Shown: positions 21,301 through 34,175 of the stretch, piece by piece
How the letters are laid out: each line of letters opens with the position of its first letter
Numbering within the stretch: position 1 is the first letter of the stretch
Assembly: GCF_902148855.1 (NCBI RefSeq)
Contig: NC_043978.1
Span: 31,494,686-31,558,685 of the forward strand
Direction of reading: 5' to 3'
Source of the DNA: Sphaeramia orbicularis
Taxonomy: Eukaryota > Chordata > Actinopteri > Kurtiformes > Apogonidae
DNA length: 64,000 bases
Made by a program: the position numbers and the translations under genes
Notes under the pieces: generated by a model
Told to the model about the DNA's origin: nothing
The model's database searches: none
The model's input: the letters and a program-made list of their open reading frames with translations, nothing else

Positions 21301-21533
21301 ATAAATGTAAACAGTGAAAATGACTAAATTAAACGGTAGAACACTCAGGACATAAGTGAAATCCTTGCTTGAAATTAAGTGACTCCTGCTGTTACTTCAC
21401 CCACCACAGTGTTACCTGACTTACTGGAAATTCCCTTTTTCCACAGCAATACAACTTCCTCCATGAGTTTCGGGAAAGGTACACCACTTACCAAGAAAGC
21501 AGAGAGGATCTAGAGCGCTCAGTGTCCCGGTGA
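18334..21533 (+). CDS. cdkn3: Cyclin-dependent kinase inhibitor 3 (CDK-associated dual-specificity phosphatase KAP)
   Basis: Coding exons 18334-18407, 18504-18559, 18658-18702, 19650-19872, 20559-20590, 20776-20879 and 21447-21533 join in frame to 206 residues (human 212). The enzyme removes the activating T-loop phosphate of CDK2/CDK1. Seen: the acidic start NEFSSSDEDE, the conserved block FVFCTRGELSKYRVP, the general-acid loop PIPDG, and the catalytic CX5R loop HCYGGLGRS with Cys134 and Arg140. The C-terminus YNFLHEFRERY ... RSVSR matches the family. The ATG was chosen because the human start just before SSDEE aligns here and the upstream exon looks noncoding. Poly(A) signal candidates: ATTAAA near 21676 and AATAAA at 21985. 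A hAT MITE and another repeat lie in the intron before 19650. Confidence 0.95.
18803..19004. mobile_element. hAT MITE, 202 bp
   Basis: The termini CAGGGGTCCCCAACCCTGG and CCAGGGTTGGTGACCCTTG are inverted repeats. The flanks TTCTAAAT (18795-18802) and TTCTAAGT (19005-19012) are an 8-bp duplication with one change. The interior resembles the MITE at 3881-4093 (TCATTATCAGGCTTCTGCAG in both), so the two share an ancestor. It lies in a cdkn3 intron. Confidence 0.8.
19125..19400. repeat. dispersed fish repeat
   Basis: Words such as TTATTTGGTCTATAAAATAT, CAGTTTACTGTCATAAAGGA and AGAAGCTGGAATCAGAGAAT occur in this order in a very common fish repeat with GATTAATCGATTA-type ends. This copy is degraded and the ends are not defined. 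Confidence 0.5.
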
Positions 21534-24500
21534 TTGCATCTCATCTTCAAATCGTAAACATCATCAATCAACGACCCATTGTCTTTTCTGATTGTGTGTA
21601 ATATAATAGTATTCTCCAATGTGCACTTTAAAAGAATACTCTAATATATTTCTTTCTTGTCCTCATTATGATCAAATTAAAGCGTGGATGAGGAAACGCC
21701 ACTGGTGTTGGAATTGTCATGTTTCCTGTAACTAATAGATCAATGGGAGTTAAACTGGATGAATGTTTCTACTATACTTTCCCTTTAATGACACTGACCT
21801 TTCCTCCATTTCACTCCACACCATTTCTCTCTTGCATCATCTGCTCAGATCATGGTTTATACTAAAACATCATAGCAGTACAATATTTAACTGTGAAACC
21901 CAGTGTCCCACAGGCCTTGAACTCTAAATCATGTATTCATGTCTCACTCTCAATAGCAATTTGGTATTCAGGAGGATTTATTTTAATAAACTGTAAATAC
22001 TAAGCTCCCTTTGTTGTATTCTTACTATTATGTTTTACTCCTCAAGAATTTTTAACCTGATTTTGCTGACCAAAAATTAAAAATACAACCAGAGATATCT
22101 ACTGAATTTGATCAGTATAGATGTTCTTCAGTTTATTTGCATCTACACATTGGCAGAAAAAGTCAGTCTGTTTTGTTTGACCACCTTTTAACTCTGATAA
22201 CATTACAGTATACCTTCAACATGGCCTCATTTCCATAGGGTTATGCAACACCAAATTTATTAATTTCATTTACATCCAGAATTTTATTGTTTTTCACAAA
22301 GATCTTGAATTAATGGGAGTCAGACCATTGTGTAAAGTCTCCTCCATCCCATCTTCTCAATGGAGTTCAGGTCTGGACTCCGGTGGCCAATCCATGTGTG
22401 AAAATGATGTCTTATGTTACCTGAACCACTCTAATAATCTGAGTCTGATGAATCCTGGTGTTGTCATTTCAGAATATGCCAGTGTCATCAGCCAAGAAAA
22501 AACTCCATTAATCTGGTCATTCAGTATATTCGCGTTCAGCTGACCTAATTTTTTGGACACAAAAACTAACTGAAGTAACCTCAAATTGTAACACTATCTC
22601 CACAAGCTTGTGCTGTAGGCGCTAGGCATGATGGGTAATCATTTCATCTGCCTTAATTCTCATCCTGATGCCTCTATCACTCTGGAACAGGATCATTCTG
22701 GACTCAAACCACAATATTTATGCTTTTACCCCAATACTGTCACTGATATGCAGTTTTCTTAAAGCCACTCAGCACATCCTTTCATTTCTCTTACCATCCT
22801 ACAGATGTAAAAGCTCGTACTTTCACTATTAAACATAACCAGGCACTCTTCAGTTGATTTTTCCAACTTGATTTTACCAACTCGTGCAAGCATCAACTTT
22901 CAAGATTTTTTTTTTTTAAATCAGCCACATTTGTTCTTCAAAGATGGTTTACCACTCCTTCCATGTTTAATGAACTACAGTTTATAATCCAAATTTACGG
23001 TTTTCTGCATTTTCGTAATTATTTTCTTTGCTTGATCCAGACCAATTTACCCCTTCTGAAACATCTTTTTTCACAGACGGGATATTTGTGCAGACATTTA
23101 TGAATTGGTTAAATAACCCATTACCATAATAAACATATTAATCACTCCAGTACTTATCCAACAGAATGCCCTTAATTTTTTACATATCTTGCCTTTAAAT
23201 GAGAAAATACTTGACGTCACTGTACATTCACATTCTTACGTGCCATTGCTCAAACATCTGCTAAAATGACCTCCAGCCCGTCGTAACAGAGTGGAATAGG
23301 TTTATTTAGATTCAAATAAACTCAAGTAGTCATTTCCTAGATGTGACATGATGGGATCGAATACATAAAACATAAATTTTATCTGTGACAATAATCATTT
23401 CCTTTTTCCCTGATAAAAGCACACATTTTGAAAATGGCAATAAATATTCTAGTGTTTCTGAAACGTTTTGTCTAATAACCTAAAAGAACTAAAAATGTAC
23501 AGATTAGATTCTTGAAATAATGTGACACTTCGAGGAGTGCTTGATATCCTGTTGACATAAAAAGTTAAAATTATAAACACTGAATAAATAAACAGTGAAG
23601 TTCCTAATGATGTGGAATATTTGGTGTAGAAATGAACAAAATGCACAATGATGAGAACAGTTAAGGAGCTTCAAAGGTACATTCAACAGTATGGCACATC
23701 AGCAGTTTCTTACAAACATAAAGCAGAGTAACAAAGCACTTTGCTGCTTCCTAATGCTGAATATATAATGATTGTACTGTTGAGTCTACCTTTGAATTCA
23801 TCGATAGCTGAAAGGGCGTTTCTACAGAAATACAGACCACATTTCTACACATTTCTGTCTAATCTGGAATCACACATGAAAAAAATATTGCCATAGAGTT
23901 TTAGTAACAGGGATTATATGACGAGTGTGATGATAAATAGGTCTGAAATATGGAAACAATATCTCAGATAGTTTGAAAAATATTATGACAACCAGACCGA
24001 TTGTCCCTGTGCAACACGTTTCTGTAAGTGATAATAACCCATGCACTTCAGCCTTCGGGTACACAACTGTACTTTCAGTCCCAAAAATGTTACTTGTAAG
24101 ACCGTATGCATCTGTGGGCAAAAACAGGAGTCTGGTTTGCACTTTGCCGTTTGTTTAAGTGATGGTTATGAATCACATGGCAGGTATAAATTTGCTGTTA
24201 AAGCCCAGAGTCTAATTCACAGAGAAAGCTAATGCAGCTAAGCACACAGCTTAGATTCTCACAGATACTGCACACCTGAAAGAAGTCTAACCTAATTTGT
24301 AAACACTCAAATTTGGGAATCAAGATGAAAAAAAAAAAAAATTAAATCCCAAGCATCAAAATCACCACACCATTAAAAATAAAAAGGAAAAAAAAACATT
24401 TGTCCATTCAGGTTTGTCCTTATTTTCCATAGAATTTAAACTAGAGCTATGAGAGGAACGCTGCGACCAAGATATTCTCTTAAACTGGCTAAATGTTTCC

Positions 24501-24670
24501 AAAATGACACTCTGCTGCGCTGTGTGTGGGTGTCGAAGAGTTCGTCCGCTTGAAATGGCATCTTGTGTTGCTGAACGGTGGTCGTCTCCAGCAGGTCCAG
24601 TGTCCAGCACTAAGATCATAGTGTCTGGTCGTCGACTGTACATGCAGGTCCTTGTCCTTCAGCATCTGGT
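21534..24670. other. cdkn3-cnih1 tail-to-tail intergenic region
   Basis: No gene seen. It should hold the cdkn3 3' untranslated region (signals near 21676 and 21985) and, from the other side, the cnih1 3' untranslated region. A Tc1/mariner fossil occupies about 22130-22920. From about 23200 to 24480 I see only unique A/T-rich sequence. Confidence 0.6.
22130..22920 (-). mobile_element. Tc1/mariner transposon fossil
   Basis: The minus strand at 22356-22379 reads SPDLNSIE, the Tc1 motif SPDLNPIE that carries the catalytic glutamate, with WPPES-like sequence and GMEETLHNG nearby in a shifted frame. Flanking words (AGGCATGATGGGT, CACTCTGGAACAGG) match fish Tc1 elements. Many stops and shifts show it is long dead. 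Its inverted ends were not found. Confidence 0.65.
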
Positions 24671-27600
24671 TTAAGAGCTCACCAGGACGTAGATCATTCT
24701 GAGGAGAAAAGAGCAGAAAGAACATAAATATTATTTGGACATACCAGAAAAGCACATATTGGAATACTGAACTGACAAGTCGCACAGGATAAAGTGTGTT
24801 ATTAAAATGTAAAATTCAATTTAATTAAATAAAATTAAATGAATACAATCACATGAATAATCACTACAAAGCTGTAGAAGATCAGATATAGATAGGATGT
24901 ATATATGCATGTGCGAGTAAAATGAACATTTTTGTTTAATCTACAAATAACTGAAAACATCTCCCAATTTCTCAATTATCATTAGAGCATTTATTTGCAG
25001 AAAAAAAATGTAAGTAACACAAATGCAGTATATTCTCAAATACTCTAAAGAAATCTCAGTCTAAAGCATAATTTTAATGTTGTAATTTATCAGTAAGTAA
25101 AAAGGCCATGGCACTGGAGAAAAAAAATCAAATTATAAGAATAAATGTAATTTCTTCTACGTAAATTTTTTAAATTTAGTATCAAATAACATGAAACAGT
25201 GAGTTGTACTGTATAAAAATATTCTTGGCTTAAAAAAAAAAACTAAACTATTTGACTTTTTCCTTGTGACATCATTTGCATTTTTCTCTAAATTTATAAA
25301 GGCATTTTCCTATCGCTATCACCATCTCACAATATTTATTCTTTTTGGCTTGATGGTTGTGCTTGAATATTTGGAGGAACTCTTGATTTCTCCTACAGAT
25401 GAATCTAGTCCACCAAAAGGGATAAGAATGACACTGACTCTGATCTGACAGATGTGAGGAGTCCTTTCCTGAACCCAAACACGAACCCAGAAAATTACAA
25501 ATGATGTTTCATACCCGTAGAGATAGTAGAAGAAGGACAGGAGGTAGAAAGCCAGTTTGCACCAGCCCTCTTTTTGACAGTACGCCAGGATGTCAGCGTT
25601 CATGATGGTAGTTGGGTCGTATAGTCCTGGACAGCTCATTATAGGCCTGCTCATATACCTGTACAAAACAGTTTAACATCCAATTGCATTATCAGGTCAG
25701 ACACGCTTATGGCTTATTTACTTCACACATGGTGATGAAAAGTCCAACAGCCATTAAATATTTTAGCTTTAACAAGTTATAAAGCCTGGCATCAACACAG
25801 TAGATGACTTTAGAGTAGATCCTCACCTCCAGACATGATAAGCCAGCAGTGGTAAGTTCAGACAGAGGGTGAGCCACTCGGCCGCACAGAAGAACATCAC
25901 GCAGAAGAAGAAATGGATAAGATACTCTGGGAGCACCAGCTGTAAAGGAGAAAATTTAACAAAAAAAACCCCATCAGGATCCATACACAGTGAATAATCG
26001 AACAAAGTGTAACTCCCTTGTTCTCTAAAGTCTTTGTGTTACTGGCAGTAATGTGTACACAGACTAGACGAACAGAGAAAAATCCCAAGAGAATAAATTT
26101 AGAATGACTTGTAAAACAAACTGATGAGAAATAATACAGTATAAATAAATTTTAAAAAATGCACTTTTTCAGTCTGGAGTTGGCTGCATTTTTAGATTCA
26201 AAGTCAAACAAAATGAGCCAAATGTAATGACTTATCAGGATTACTTTAATGTATACACTTCAGCTGTTTGACTTCTTGTGTCTCTATGTAATTCAAGGAA
26301 CATTAAAATCACTGCATGTTATTACATGTGCAGACGTGTCAAAGTGAGCTACACTATCGAGCCGTCTGTGCATCGCATGAGCTTTAAGCCCAGACTGATC
26401 TGACACAAACTGGAACGCAATAAACAGGGTGAAAAATTAAGACTTGCCACATGCATCTGGTTTTGAAAATTACACTGTAACAAATCTATACTGAGGAAAA
26501 CATATCCCACTTTACAAAACTCCCACTGACAAGCTTATGCACCAACCACAGATATAGGGGTCGACCAATTTTCTTTTTTTTTTTTTTTTTTAATTTCCAT
26601 GGCCAGTACTGATTATTTATGAGGGAATCCCACGACAGATGTATGGAACCAACTTACATTTGCCATTGAATACATTTTATTACAACTATATATTTAACTG
26701 ACAATGTAAATAAGTAATAACAGTTACCCTAAATTTTATACAAGTAAAAAATTTAAATTTTATGCTCAGCATGCTACATAGTGGTTATTACAGACAGAAG
26801 CAACTGCATTAGGGCCAAAGGAAAACATCTTGAAATTAATTTCATGTGTCATAATCGGTCGATCCCTACTTAAGTGTCCTCTGTCTGAAGTGGCAACACA
26901 AACAGTAAAGCACAATGTGTGATTGCTTACAGCCATGCAGCCTAATCCTAAGCCTTTATCACTGATCTCTAACTGGATAAATCATCAGAAAGAAATTATA
27001 TACTGGAGAGATGAAAGTAGATTTAACTTTAATTTATCACCCTGGTTATATGCCATGCATCAGTAAGTCTCACAAATCAACTGACAGCGTCTTTTGGAGA
27101 ATAGTTACACATAGACATCCACATTTTGTGCATTGAGGTCAACCTCTCAGATCATCCTCACTTCCTGACAAACAGACTGGGTGACACACTGGAGAAGGAC
27201 CATGCTGTGAGCGCTAGCAGAGTTAATGCAGCAGCCTGATTCAGGGTTCGACGTGGTGCAGGGCTGAGGGGGGCAGATGGAGGCACCACATGGAAGCCAT
27301 GCATTCAAAAAGAGCAGAGGGCAGAGGGGTGGGGGCGGCCGACAGCCCACAGATGGAAAAGGTGAGGGGCATGTAGGACGAGGAAAGTGCAGGAAGAGGG
27401 ACTAATGTATTGCAATCCTGCACTGTGCTGCTAAATACAAAACAACTGATCACAGCAGAAAAGATGAGCCAATCTGTGCTGAGAGCTTCACACGCAAAAA
27501 GACTGACCACGGTCAAAACTGAGCATTGGATTAGAGAAACCTGTTATTTTATGTGAACTTACTCCTCCTACTAGTGAAATCACTGACCAATCATAGTGTT

Positions 27601-30139
27601 CTCAAATATTGCTGATCTGGAGAATGCTGGGATTCTGCAGCCATCTGTTCCAAACCATAGGTGATGAAGGGTTTGAGCCAACAATGAGCTCACATACAGC
27701 AGCTAAAGTCTAGATAATTGCCATTTTAAAGTGCAGCCTCCACCTTATGAAAAGTAAGATGATATGCAATATTAAGTATCACAAAGAAAATCATAAAATC
27801 TGTTATTCCATTAAAAACAAAAAAAAAACAAAAAAAAAAAAAACTGAACACTTCCATGATGGCTCTATCTCAAGAAGCTTTGCTAAAGTGTCCAATTACC
27901 TCTTCTTATTTTCTAACATTACATAATTTCTCTGAATAACCTATCAAAAAGCTTCATTAGGACTGAGTAATCAATTACTATCATGTTACTGTTGGCTGTA
28001 ACTTTAACATCCTTTTATGTGATTGTACAGGGAATTCCCTGTACCAGTAAATTTATAACACTATATGCAAACAAAGGGGAGGTTGTAATAAAGATCATGC
28101 AAGTTTTGAGCATTTGCAAGTCTTTTCAGTTAACAACTATACACATCAATAAGACTAGATATTCCCTCCACAAGTAGATAGCCCTCTACTGCAACTTTCT
28201 CTTATGAGTATTGAAGCCCCATGTCTACAACAAAAAAAGCACATTTATATTATAACATTGGTCAATTTAATTATTTAGAACAGTAAGAAAAATAAAGAGA
28301 GCACAAACTAGCATTCTATTAAACTTTCTCAGTATAAAACTATACTCATAGGTCCTGCAAAAAACAAACAAACAAAAAAAATCACATCCACAACAGTCAT
28401 AAAAAGAAATTATGAAAATCTTTGTTTTTAAAGAAATCTAGAGCCCAGCAGTCAAAATCTTGAAGCACAGGTGGCATGTTGACTAATCCCAAGATGAACC
28501 TTAGTCTTAACCCCAAGATTAGTTAACTGAAAAGACGTTTGCAAACACTTCCCCGTGCAAAATGACAAGACTGCAGACTGAGTTGAACTGAGCGGGCATT
28601 TTAAAGATTGGTACAAACCTTTAATGCAATTTTGACTCTTTTAATCTTTTTGACCTTTTCAACTGTCTTTTTGCCGTTAACAAAGTGTAAAACAAAGCAG
28701 ATTAGGAAAAACAAAACAACAAAAGGCGTTAGAGTTTGACAGCTGACAAGATCACTGAGTTCATAACAGGCAGGTTATTTAGCATAACAGTGCAGAAAAT
28801 GATTGAAAAAGACAGATAGGCGGATAAAGTTATACTAAAATAAACCAAACTTTCAAAAAAGAGCATATCTGCATGCAGTCAAAGAGGCAAGGAAGGTGTG
28901 TTAAGTAAAATGCCATGACTTACCGGATTTAAAGTGTTACACTGATCTATTGGATTCTTGTAATCAGTCTTCAGCTCATCAAATGCTATTATCTGGAGGG
29001 AAAAGATCAGCACAATGTAACAATGTGCAGACAGCAGATAAAGTATTCACTCTACACATTAAAAATGATTAAATTTAGATAATTATTCTGAAATCAAGTT
29101 AGTACAGTGACAGCTCAACCTTCTACTTGGAGTAACAAAGTTTAAGTTTGCAGATACAATAATTGATACGATTATGTAATAATTCCCCCAACACTATATC
29201 CAAAATATACAATATGATTATAATGGCTCAAATCCTTAAAACTTAAAAATGTATGCAGCATTTGCAAATTCATTAAAAACAGAAAAAAACGAGGCCATGA
29301 AAATACATTATTTACACATTTATTCTGCTACCAGTCTCAGTCTGAGCAACACAGTCAAAGCTATGTTTATGTAAATACGGTTATCTCGATTCACTTTACA
29401 CAAACAACTGTCGTTTTGGTTTAACGTCATTAAAAACTCTGACCCCCTTATTGTACCCTCAAGTCCAAAATAGTTTGGACTTCACTTATGTGTATTTGTC
29501 TCAATTTATGGCGGAGATCACAGCCCACATAAATGTAGCATGTTGGGAAATCACTAAGAGCTTTACTGGGCTAAGGAACCGAATGACGGTTGGTTAGCTA
29601 AACGTGTTAGCTTGCTAGCTAGCTGGCTGGCTAACAACACCAGTCAATTGACAACCTGACATTAATACACGTGTGCTGCGACTAGACTGCGGTGGATACA
29701 ACTGACAATGACTGCATAAGTCACATACAGCGAACTGTTAGTAAGATTAACATTAGTGTCTTCAAGTGCTAGCCGGCTAACGGTAGGGTGTGTGCCATTC
29801 ATTCTAAAAAGGGTGCGTTCCATATTACGTCAACCAAGCATCTCACGCGCCAGTTTCCACACAGCTAGCTACAATCCGTTCTATCCAGATGCTGCTAAAA
29901 TCGACGGTTTATCAAAGTAAAGCTCGAGCCCGTCCAGGCTGCGGAGCTCCACTGGCCTATCATTAGCTCGGTCTTCTACGGACACTGTCGCTCTAACACT
30001 CAGTTTTCTTAGCGCTGTCAGACTTAGGAACCCAAATGTCGTCTAAATGTGCACTTACATGCCAGATAGCGAAGAAGATAAGCGCCGCCGTCAGCAGCAG
30101 AGCGAGCATATAACAAAAGGCCGCGAATGTGAACGCCAT
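24671..30139 (-). CDS. cnih1: Cornichon homolog 1, ER cargo receptor
   Basis: Coding exons 30139-30059, 28992-28924, 25939-25827, 25658-25515 and 24698-24671 (stop TAA 24673-24671) give 144 residues, the human CNIH1 length. The protein is a small multi-pass ER membrane receptor that loads TGF-alpha-type growth factors into COPII vesicles. Seen: an N-terminal hydrophobic helix from [16 protein letters not shown], the cytosolic loop [17 protein letters not shown], the central membrane helices ([13 protein letters not shown]), [20 protein letters not shown], and the C-terminus [10 protein letters not shown]. The lack of the extra exon typical of CNIH2/3 supports CNIH1. All splice sites are GT-AG. 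The 3.0-kb intron before 25939 carries a hAT-like MITE. The promoter side (29800-30240) is G/C-richer. Confidence 0.96.
26555..26868. mobile_element. hAT-like MITE in a cnih1 intron
   Basis: The ends TAGGGGTCGACCAAT and ATCGGTCGATCCCTA form an inverted repeat with two or three differences, 314 bp apart. The 8-bp flanks do not match, so the target duplication has decayed or the ends are slightly off. A T-run lies near the left end. Confidence 0.55.
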
Positions 30140-31885
30140 TTTTTCCTCTGTCGGTTTCTGGCTCAGTCGGCGGATGATGCAGGCAGCCTCGAACCGATTT
30201 GAGATTTGTCGTTACGTCTTCTTCGTTATTGGGGGTTTAGCTCACTGGTGCTCTTATTGTTACATTACTGCCATCTAGTGGAATGTTCAGTCATGTCTCT
30301 AAACCAGCCTTATTGTATTCAGGGTCCATACAGTTTAGTTTGATCTGAAGAGAGCTGGACCAGTAAAATAATAGCATAATAGCTGTTAAGTAATGATAAC
30401 TCCATTTTTTCTTTGTTTTAGTGCAAAAAAAGTACAAATCAATTAAGAAAATCTTGAAATTTACAAAATACCCTTTCACAAAAAATATGAGTAACGTGAA
30501 CAACTATGAATAACCTGAAATTTCTTCAGAAAAATAAATGTAATTTTATCAATATACTGCCCCAACTTATCATTCATACATGTGCATTACACATTACAGT
30601 GGATACAAAGGCACAAAACTTTTAGAAACAGACATAATATTTATAAAATGTTGGAGTCTGGAATGGGGAGTTGTCATTATTTATAGGTTTTTATGCTATT
30701 ATTTTACTGACCCACAGATCAAAATGGACTACATGTGGCCCTTGAACTAAAATGAGTTTGACACCATTGACTGTTAATATCTTCAGTCTGGTATCTTATC
30801 TGTTTTGCCCACTTTGGATTTATTAAAAAAAAAAAAATAGGTGTGTCAGGCTCAGTAAAATGCATAATAATGTCTAGAAAATAGTTTTGGACCATTTTCG
30901 CTGATGCATGACTAAGCTGCTGAACCAAAACAGCAATATCAAGCATCTCCAAAATTGATCCCTTTTAGCATGATAATGCCAGTAATACTAAGAAATAAGA
31001 CCATGTATGGTAACAAAAAGTATATGTTACATTTATTAAGTGACAAAACTATATTCTTTTCCTATTTCTTTGGGGCATGTTCAGGTGATCAGTTGGGATG
31101 TTACATTTACTTCTGCATAATGTATAATTTTTAAACCTTCTTAGTTTGCCTTAAAATTGAACATCTTGCCCTCCTTGTAGATTCTAAAGCTTGATCTGTT
31201 TTATGTCTAAATATAGTGTGTTTAACATATTTCAAGCAATAGAATCCACAAGGTGGGCAAGAATGTTATTTTAGACTTTAAAAGTCAAACCTAATGATTT
31301 TGCTGTATTTTCCAACATGATATTCAAATGGGTTCAGGTCAAATTCAGGTTAAATTCTGTTGGTTTTGTTGTTTTTATGAGTTTATTCAGGATAAGTCAG
31401 GAACTTTTTCAAGAATTTGTAGTTGTTTATTTATGAAATTTTCTTGTCAAAATAAAAAGATCAATTATTAATCTGTGCAGTCAAAATGTGCAGTTACATT
31501 CTTATATGTAATTTCAATGATGCTGGTTGACGTAGAAGAGATGGTCCAAAAAGAAAGAGTATCAGCCAGTCTGCATCACCCATAACCAAAGAGCCTGTAT
31601 TCTCAAAAGTGATGCATTGTGGTCTTCATCAGTGATATGAAAGTTGGTTCACTTCTTGTTTCCTCAGTCGGCGTGGTCAGGAGAGTTGAGGACGTGTAGA
31701 CATATGAAAGTGAATCAAAAAAGATGTAAATATAATATTAATGACCGAATAGTGCATGTTTACTGACGAAGAGATGACGTAACGACCAGCGTCCCCGCCC
31801 CATTCCGCCATTTTGAACTTACATGCGCAAAGAGCAGCATGGTCATAGTTTTTGAAAGTTGTCTGTAAAATCCGTCCGACTATAG
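30140..31885. other. intergenic region between cnih1 and the ISL2EU transposase
   Basis: Holds the cnih1 promoter side (to about 30240) and a hAT MITE (30319-30769). From 30770 to about 31750 I see no gene or repeat I can name. The last 130 bp (CGTAACGACCAGC, CCGCCATTTTGAACTT) look like a compact promoter for the transposase; CCGCCATTTT fits a YY1-type site. Confidence 0.5.
30319..30769. mobile_element. hAT-type MITE (uninterrupted relative of 1407-3813)
   Basis: Starts near TTCAGGGTCCATACAG and ends AACTAAAATGAGTTTGACACC. Between them TAGTGCAAAAAAAGTA, TACAAAATACCCTTTCAC and ATTTATAGGTTTTTATGC match the 3280-3813 piece. This copy shows what the older copy looked like before it was interrupted. 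The left terminus is missing. Confidence 0.65.
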
Positions 31886-34175
31886 ATGCCTGGGAGAAAC
31901 TGTTGCGTACAAAACTGTTTCAGTTACTCCCATGATGGGCACAGCAAACGAAGAAACCCGGAGGTACGTTATTTTGGGTTTCCCACATGGAAAAGATTGG
32001 AAGGAGATCAAGTCTCCGAGGTGACGAGGAGACGCCGAATGGCTTGGGTGGCTGCAGTCAGACGAAAGGATATTACTTTCGAAAACATTCCCCGTTGGAT
32101 GAGAGTGTGTTCACTGCATTTCCATGAGGGTAAGCTCTGTAAATATCTTTAAATGTGTTCATGTTGTTTCCTCCGCCAGGAGGTATTGTGATCGCTTTGC
32201 TTTGTGTGTTTGCGTGCGTGTTTGTTTGTTTGTTAGCAAGATAACTCAAAAAGTTATGGACGGATTTTCAGGAAATGTTGATACTGGCACAAGGAAGAAA
32301 TTATTACATTTTGGTGGTGATTGGGGGGGGGCAGATCTGTCTTGGTCTGTGAGGTCTGCGCTCTCTGAGTGCTTTTGTTGTTTATGTTGTCGACTCTTAA
32401 AACGCTACGAAGTGCGCCGGTGTGGCCCGCCGAAGGGGGGCAAGGGGTATTGTTCTAGGTATTGATCTAGCAGCAAAACTATTGGTTTAATTCATACCGA
32501 ATTTGGGTTAATAGTGACTCAGAATAGATCTGATTACATTTTGGGAACAGTAGGTCAAAGTTAAAATTTTCTGTGAATTTCAAAATCTTTTTGCTTCTCC
32601 TGTTTACTTAGAATGTTGCCTGCCTATAAACCTGTAGATTTGCTGAACCTGCCTATAATGGACAAAAATCAAATGTCTATAAAAGCATCAATTTTGTTTC
32701 AATTTTCTTCAAACTTCGCACATATATACGGGCAAGTGATGATGACATAAGTTGGATTGATGCCAAAATAGGCTACAATATGTGCAAGGCGCAGGGTTTG
32801 TGCCTGGCACCACTTGATGATGTATATAGAGACCCTATATAAAATACTATTGGGTTTGTCACCTTAACATATTGACTAGGATTTGTAATTGAATTGATAA
32901 TCAAAGTGCTCTGTTCTAGGTAAACCATCATATGAAATGCTGGAGAACCACCCTGACTGGGCGCCATCCTTGCGTCTGGGTCACAATGAGGTGAAGGAAA
33001 CAGATAAACAGAGATTTCAGCGCCACGTAAAGCGCCGCATGAGGATTACTCAGCAGCTAGAGCAACATCAGCAGCCACCATCCCCAGGGCAGCATGAAGA
33101 GGAGCTGCAGCTCCAGCACCCAGTGGACCAGCCCCTGTCCCCAGCACAGCAACAAGAGGAGCTGCTGTTCCAGCAACCAGTGGAGCATCCACTGTCCCTG
33201 GTACAGGAATGTGCATTCTGTGCATCTCATCGAGAGGCCATCAACAATCTCTTGGAGGAAAACAGACAGCTGAAGGAGGAGCCTGAAGGATACCAGATGA
33301 ATGAAAACTTTCTGAGTGGTGATGATAACAAAGTGAAGTATTACACTGGGCTTCCAAACTATGTAGAGTTTCAGACACTTCTACTCAGTCTCACACCCTA
33401 TTTGCCACAAGAGCAGTTGAGAAAGCTTTCACCCTTCCAGCTTCTCTTGTTGACTCTTATGTGCCTGAGACTAGACCTGCCAATACAGCACCTCTGCTAT
33501 CTATTTCAGGTGCACAGAACAACAGCTAGTGATGCCTTTCATCACACTCTAAGTGTGATGTACTCACGGCTGTCTCCACTTGTCCACTGGCCAACCAGAG
33601 AAAGTTTATTGGCTAGTATGCCACACCAGTTTGTGGAATCCTTTGGAAAAAATGTGGCTGTCATCGTGGACTGTTTTGAGGTTTTGATTGAAAGGCCCTC
33701 AGATGTACTTGCAGGGGCACAGACCTTTTCACAGTATAAACGTGCACACACCATGAAATACTTGATCGTGATTACACCTCAAGGTGTAATTTCTTTCATT
33801 TCTGTGGGGTGGGGTGGGCGCACTAGTGATAAATATATAACAGAGTATTGTGGTTTCCTAAACAAGCTGTTGCCAGGTGATGCAGTGCTGGCAAATAGAG
33901 GATTTAATATCAGGGAAAGGGGGGGCATAATGTGGGCTGAAGTTAGGGGTCCTGCACAGCTGGAAGTGAAAGATGTAGAGGAGACCAGGGCCATTGCTCA
34001 TCTCAGGAATTATGTGAAAAGGGTTATTGGTGTTGTGCAAAACAAATTCAAATTCTTGCACTCTACTGTACCTGGGAATATGCTTATGACATGTGAAGGT
34101 GAAAACGTAACAGAATTGGATAAGGTTGTTACTGTTTGCTTTGCCTTGACAAATATGTGCAAAAGTGTTGTGTGA
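31886..34175 (+). CDS. THAP-domain DDE transposase, ISL2EU type, open reading frame with altered catalytic residues
   Basis: Exons 31886-32129 and 32920-34175 join in frame (HEGKPSYE) to 499 residues with no internal stop. Residues 1-85 form a THAP DNA-binding zinc domain: Cys6/7, Cys11, Cys75 and His78 with the CSLHF signature. Residues about 134-179 hold three imperfect Gln/Pro repeats (PLSPAQQQEELLFQQPVEHP); a short leucine-rich coil (INNLLEENRQLKEE) follows. About 250-297 is a transposase helix-turn-helix (LSPFQLLLLTLMCLRLDLP) and 325-499 a DDE_4-type core: IVDCFEVLIERPS (Asp332), GWGGRTSDKYITEYC. Where active relatives, as I remember them, have LADRGF and HVERVIG, this copy has LANRGF (Asn407) and YVKRVIG (Lys448). 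Its intron contains a repeat, 32170-32830. Either a freshly inactivated element or a domesticated gene; I cannot tell which. Confidence 0.85.
32170..32379 (-). mobile_element. short interspersed element, ACCTCCGCCAAGG family (copy 3), in the transposase intron
   Basis: CCTCCGCCAGGAGGT, GATAACTCAAAAAGTTATGG and CTGCGCTCTCTGAGTGCTT mark a reverse copy. The companion repeat follows directly at about 32400-32830. Together they make up most of the 790-bp intron. Confidence 0.65.
32400..32830 (+). mobile_element. companion repeat of the ACCTCCGCCAAGG family (second copy)
   Basis: Shares TTTAATTCATACCGAATTTG, GTGACTCAGAATAGATC and AAATGTCTATAAAAGCATCA with 11530-11973. It begins with a G/C-rich stretch (GTGCGCCGGTGTGGCCCGCC) absent from the other copy. 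Confidence 0.55.

Noticed and set aside
27147-27516. A possible extra cnih1 exon (91-codon minus-strand frame)
   Set aside because: cnih1 already reads through from 28924 to 25939 in phase to the full human length; CNIH2/3-type extra residues do not match this frame.
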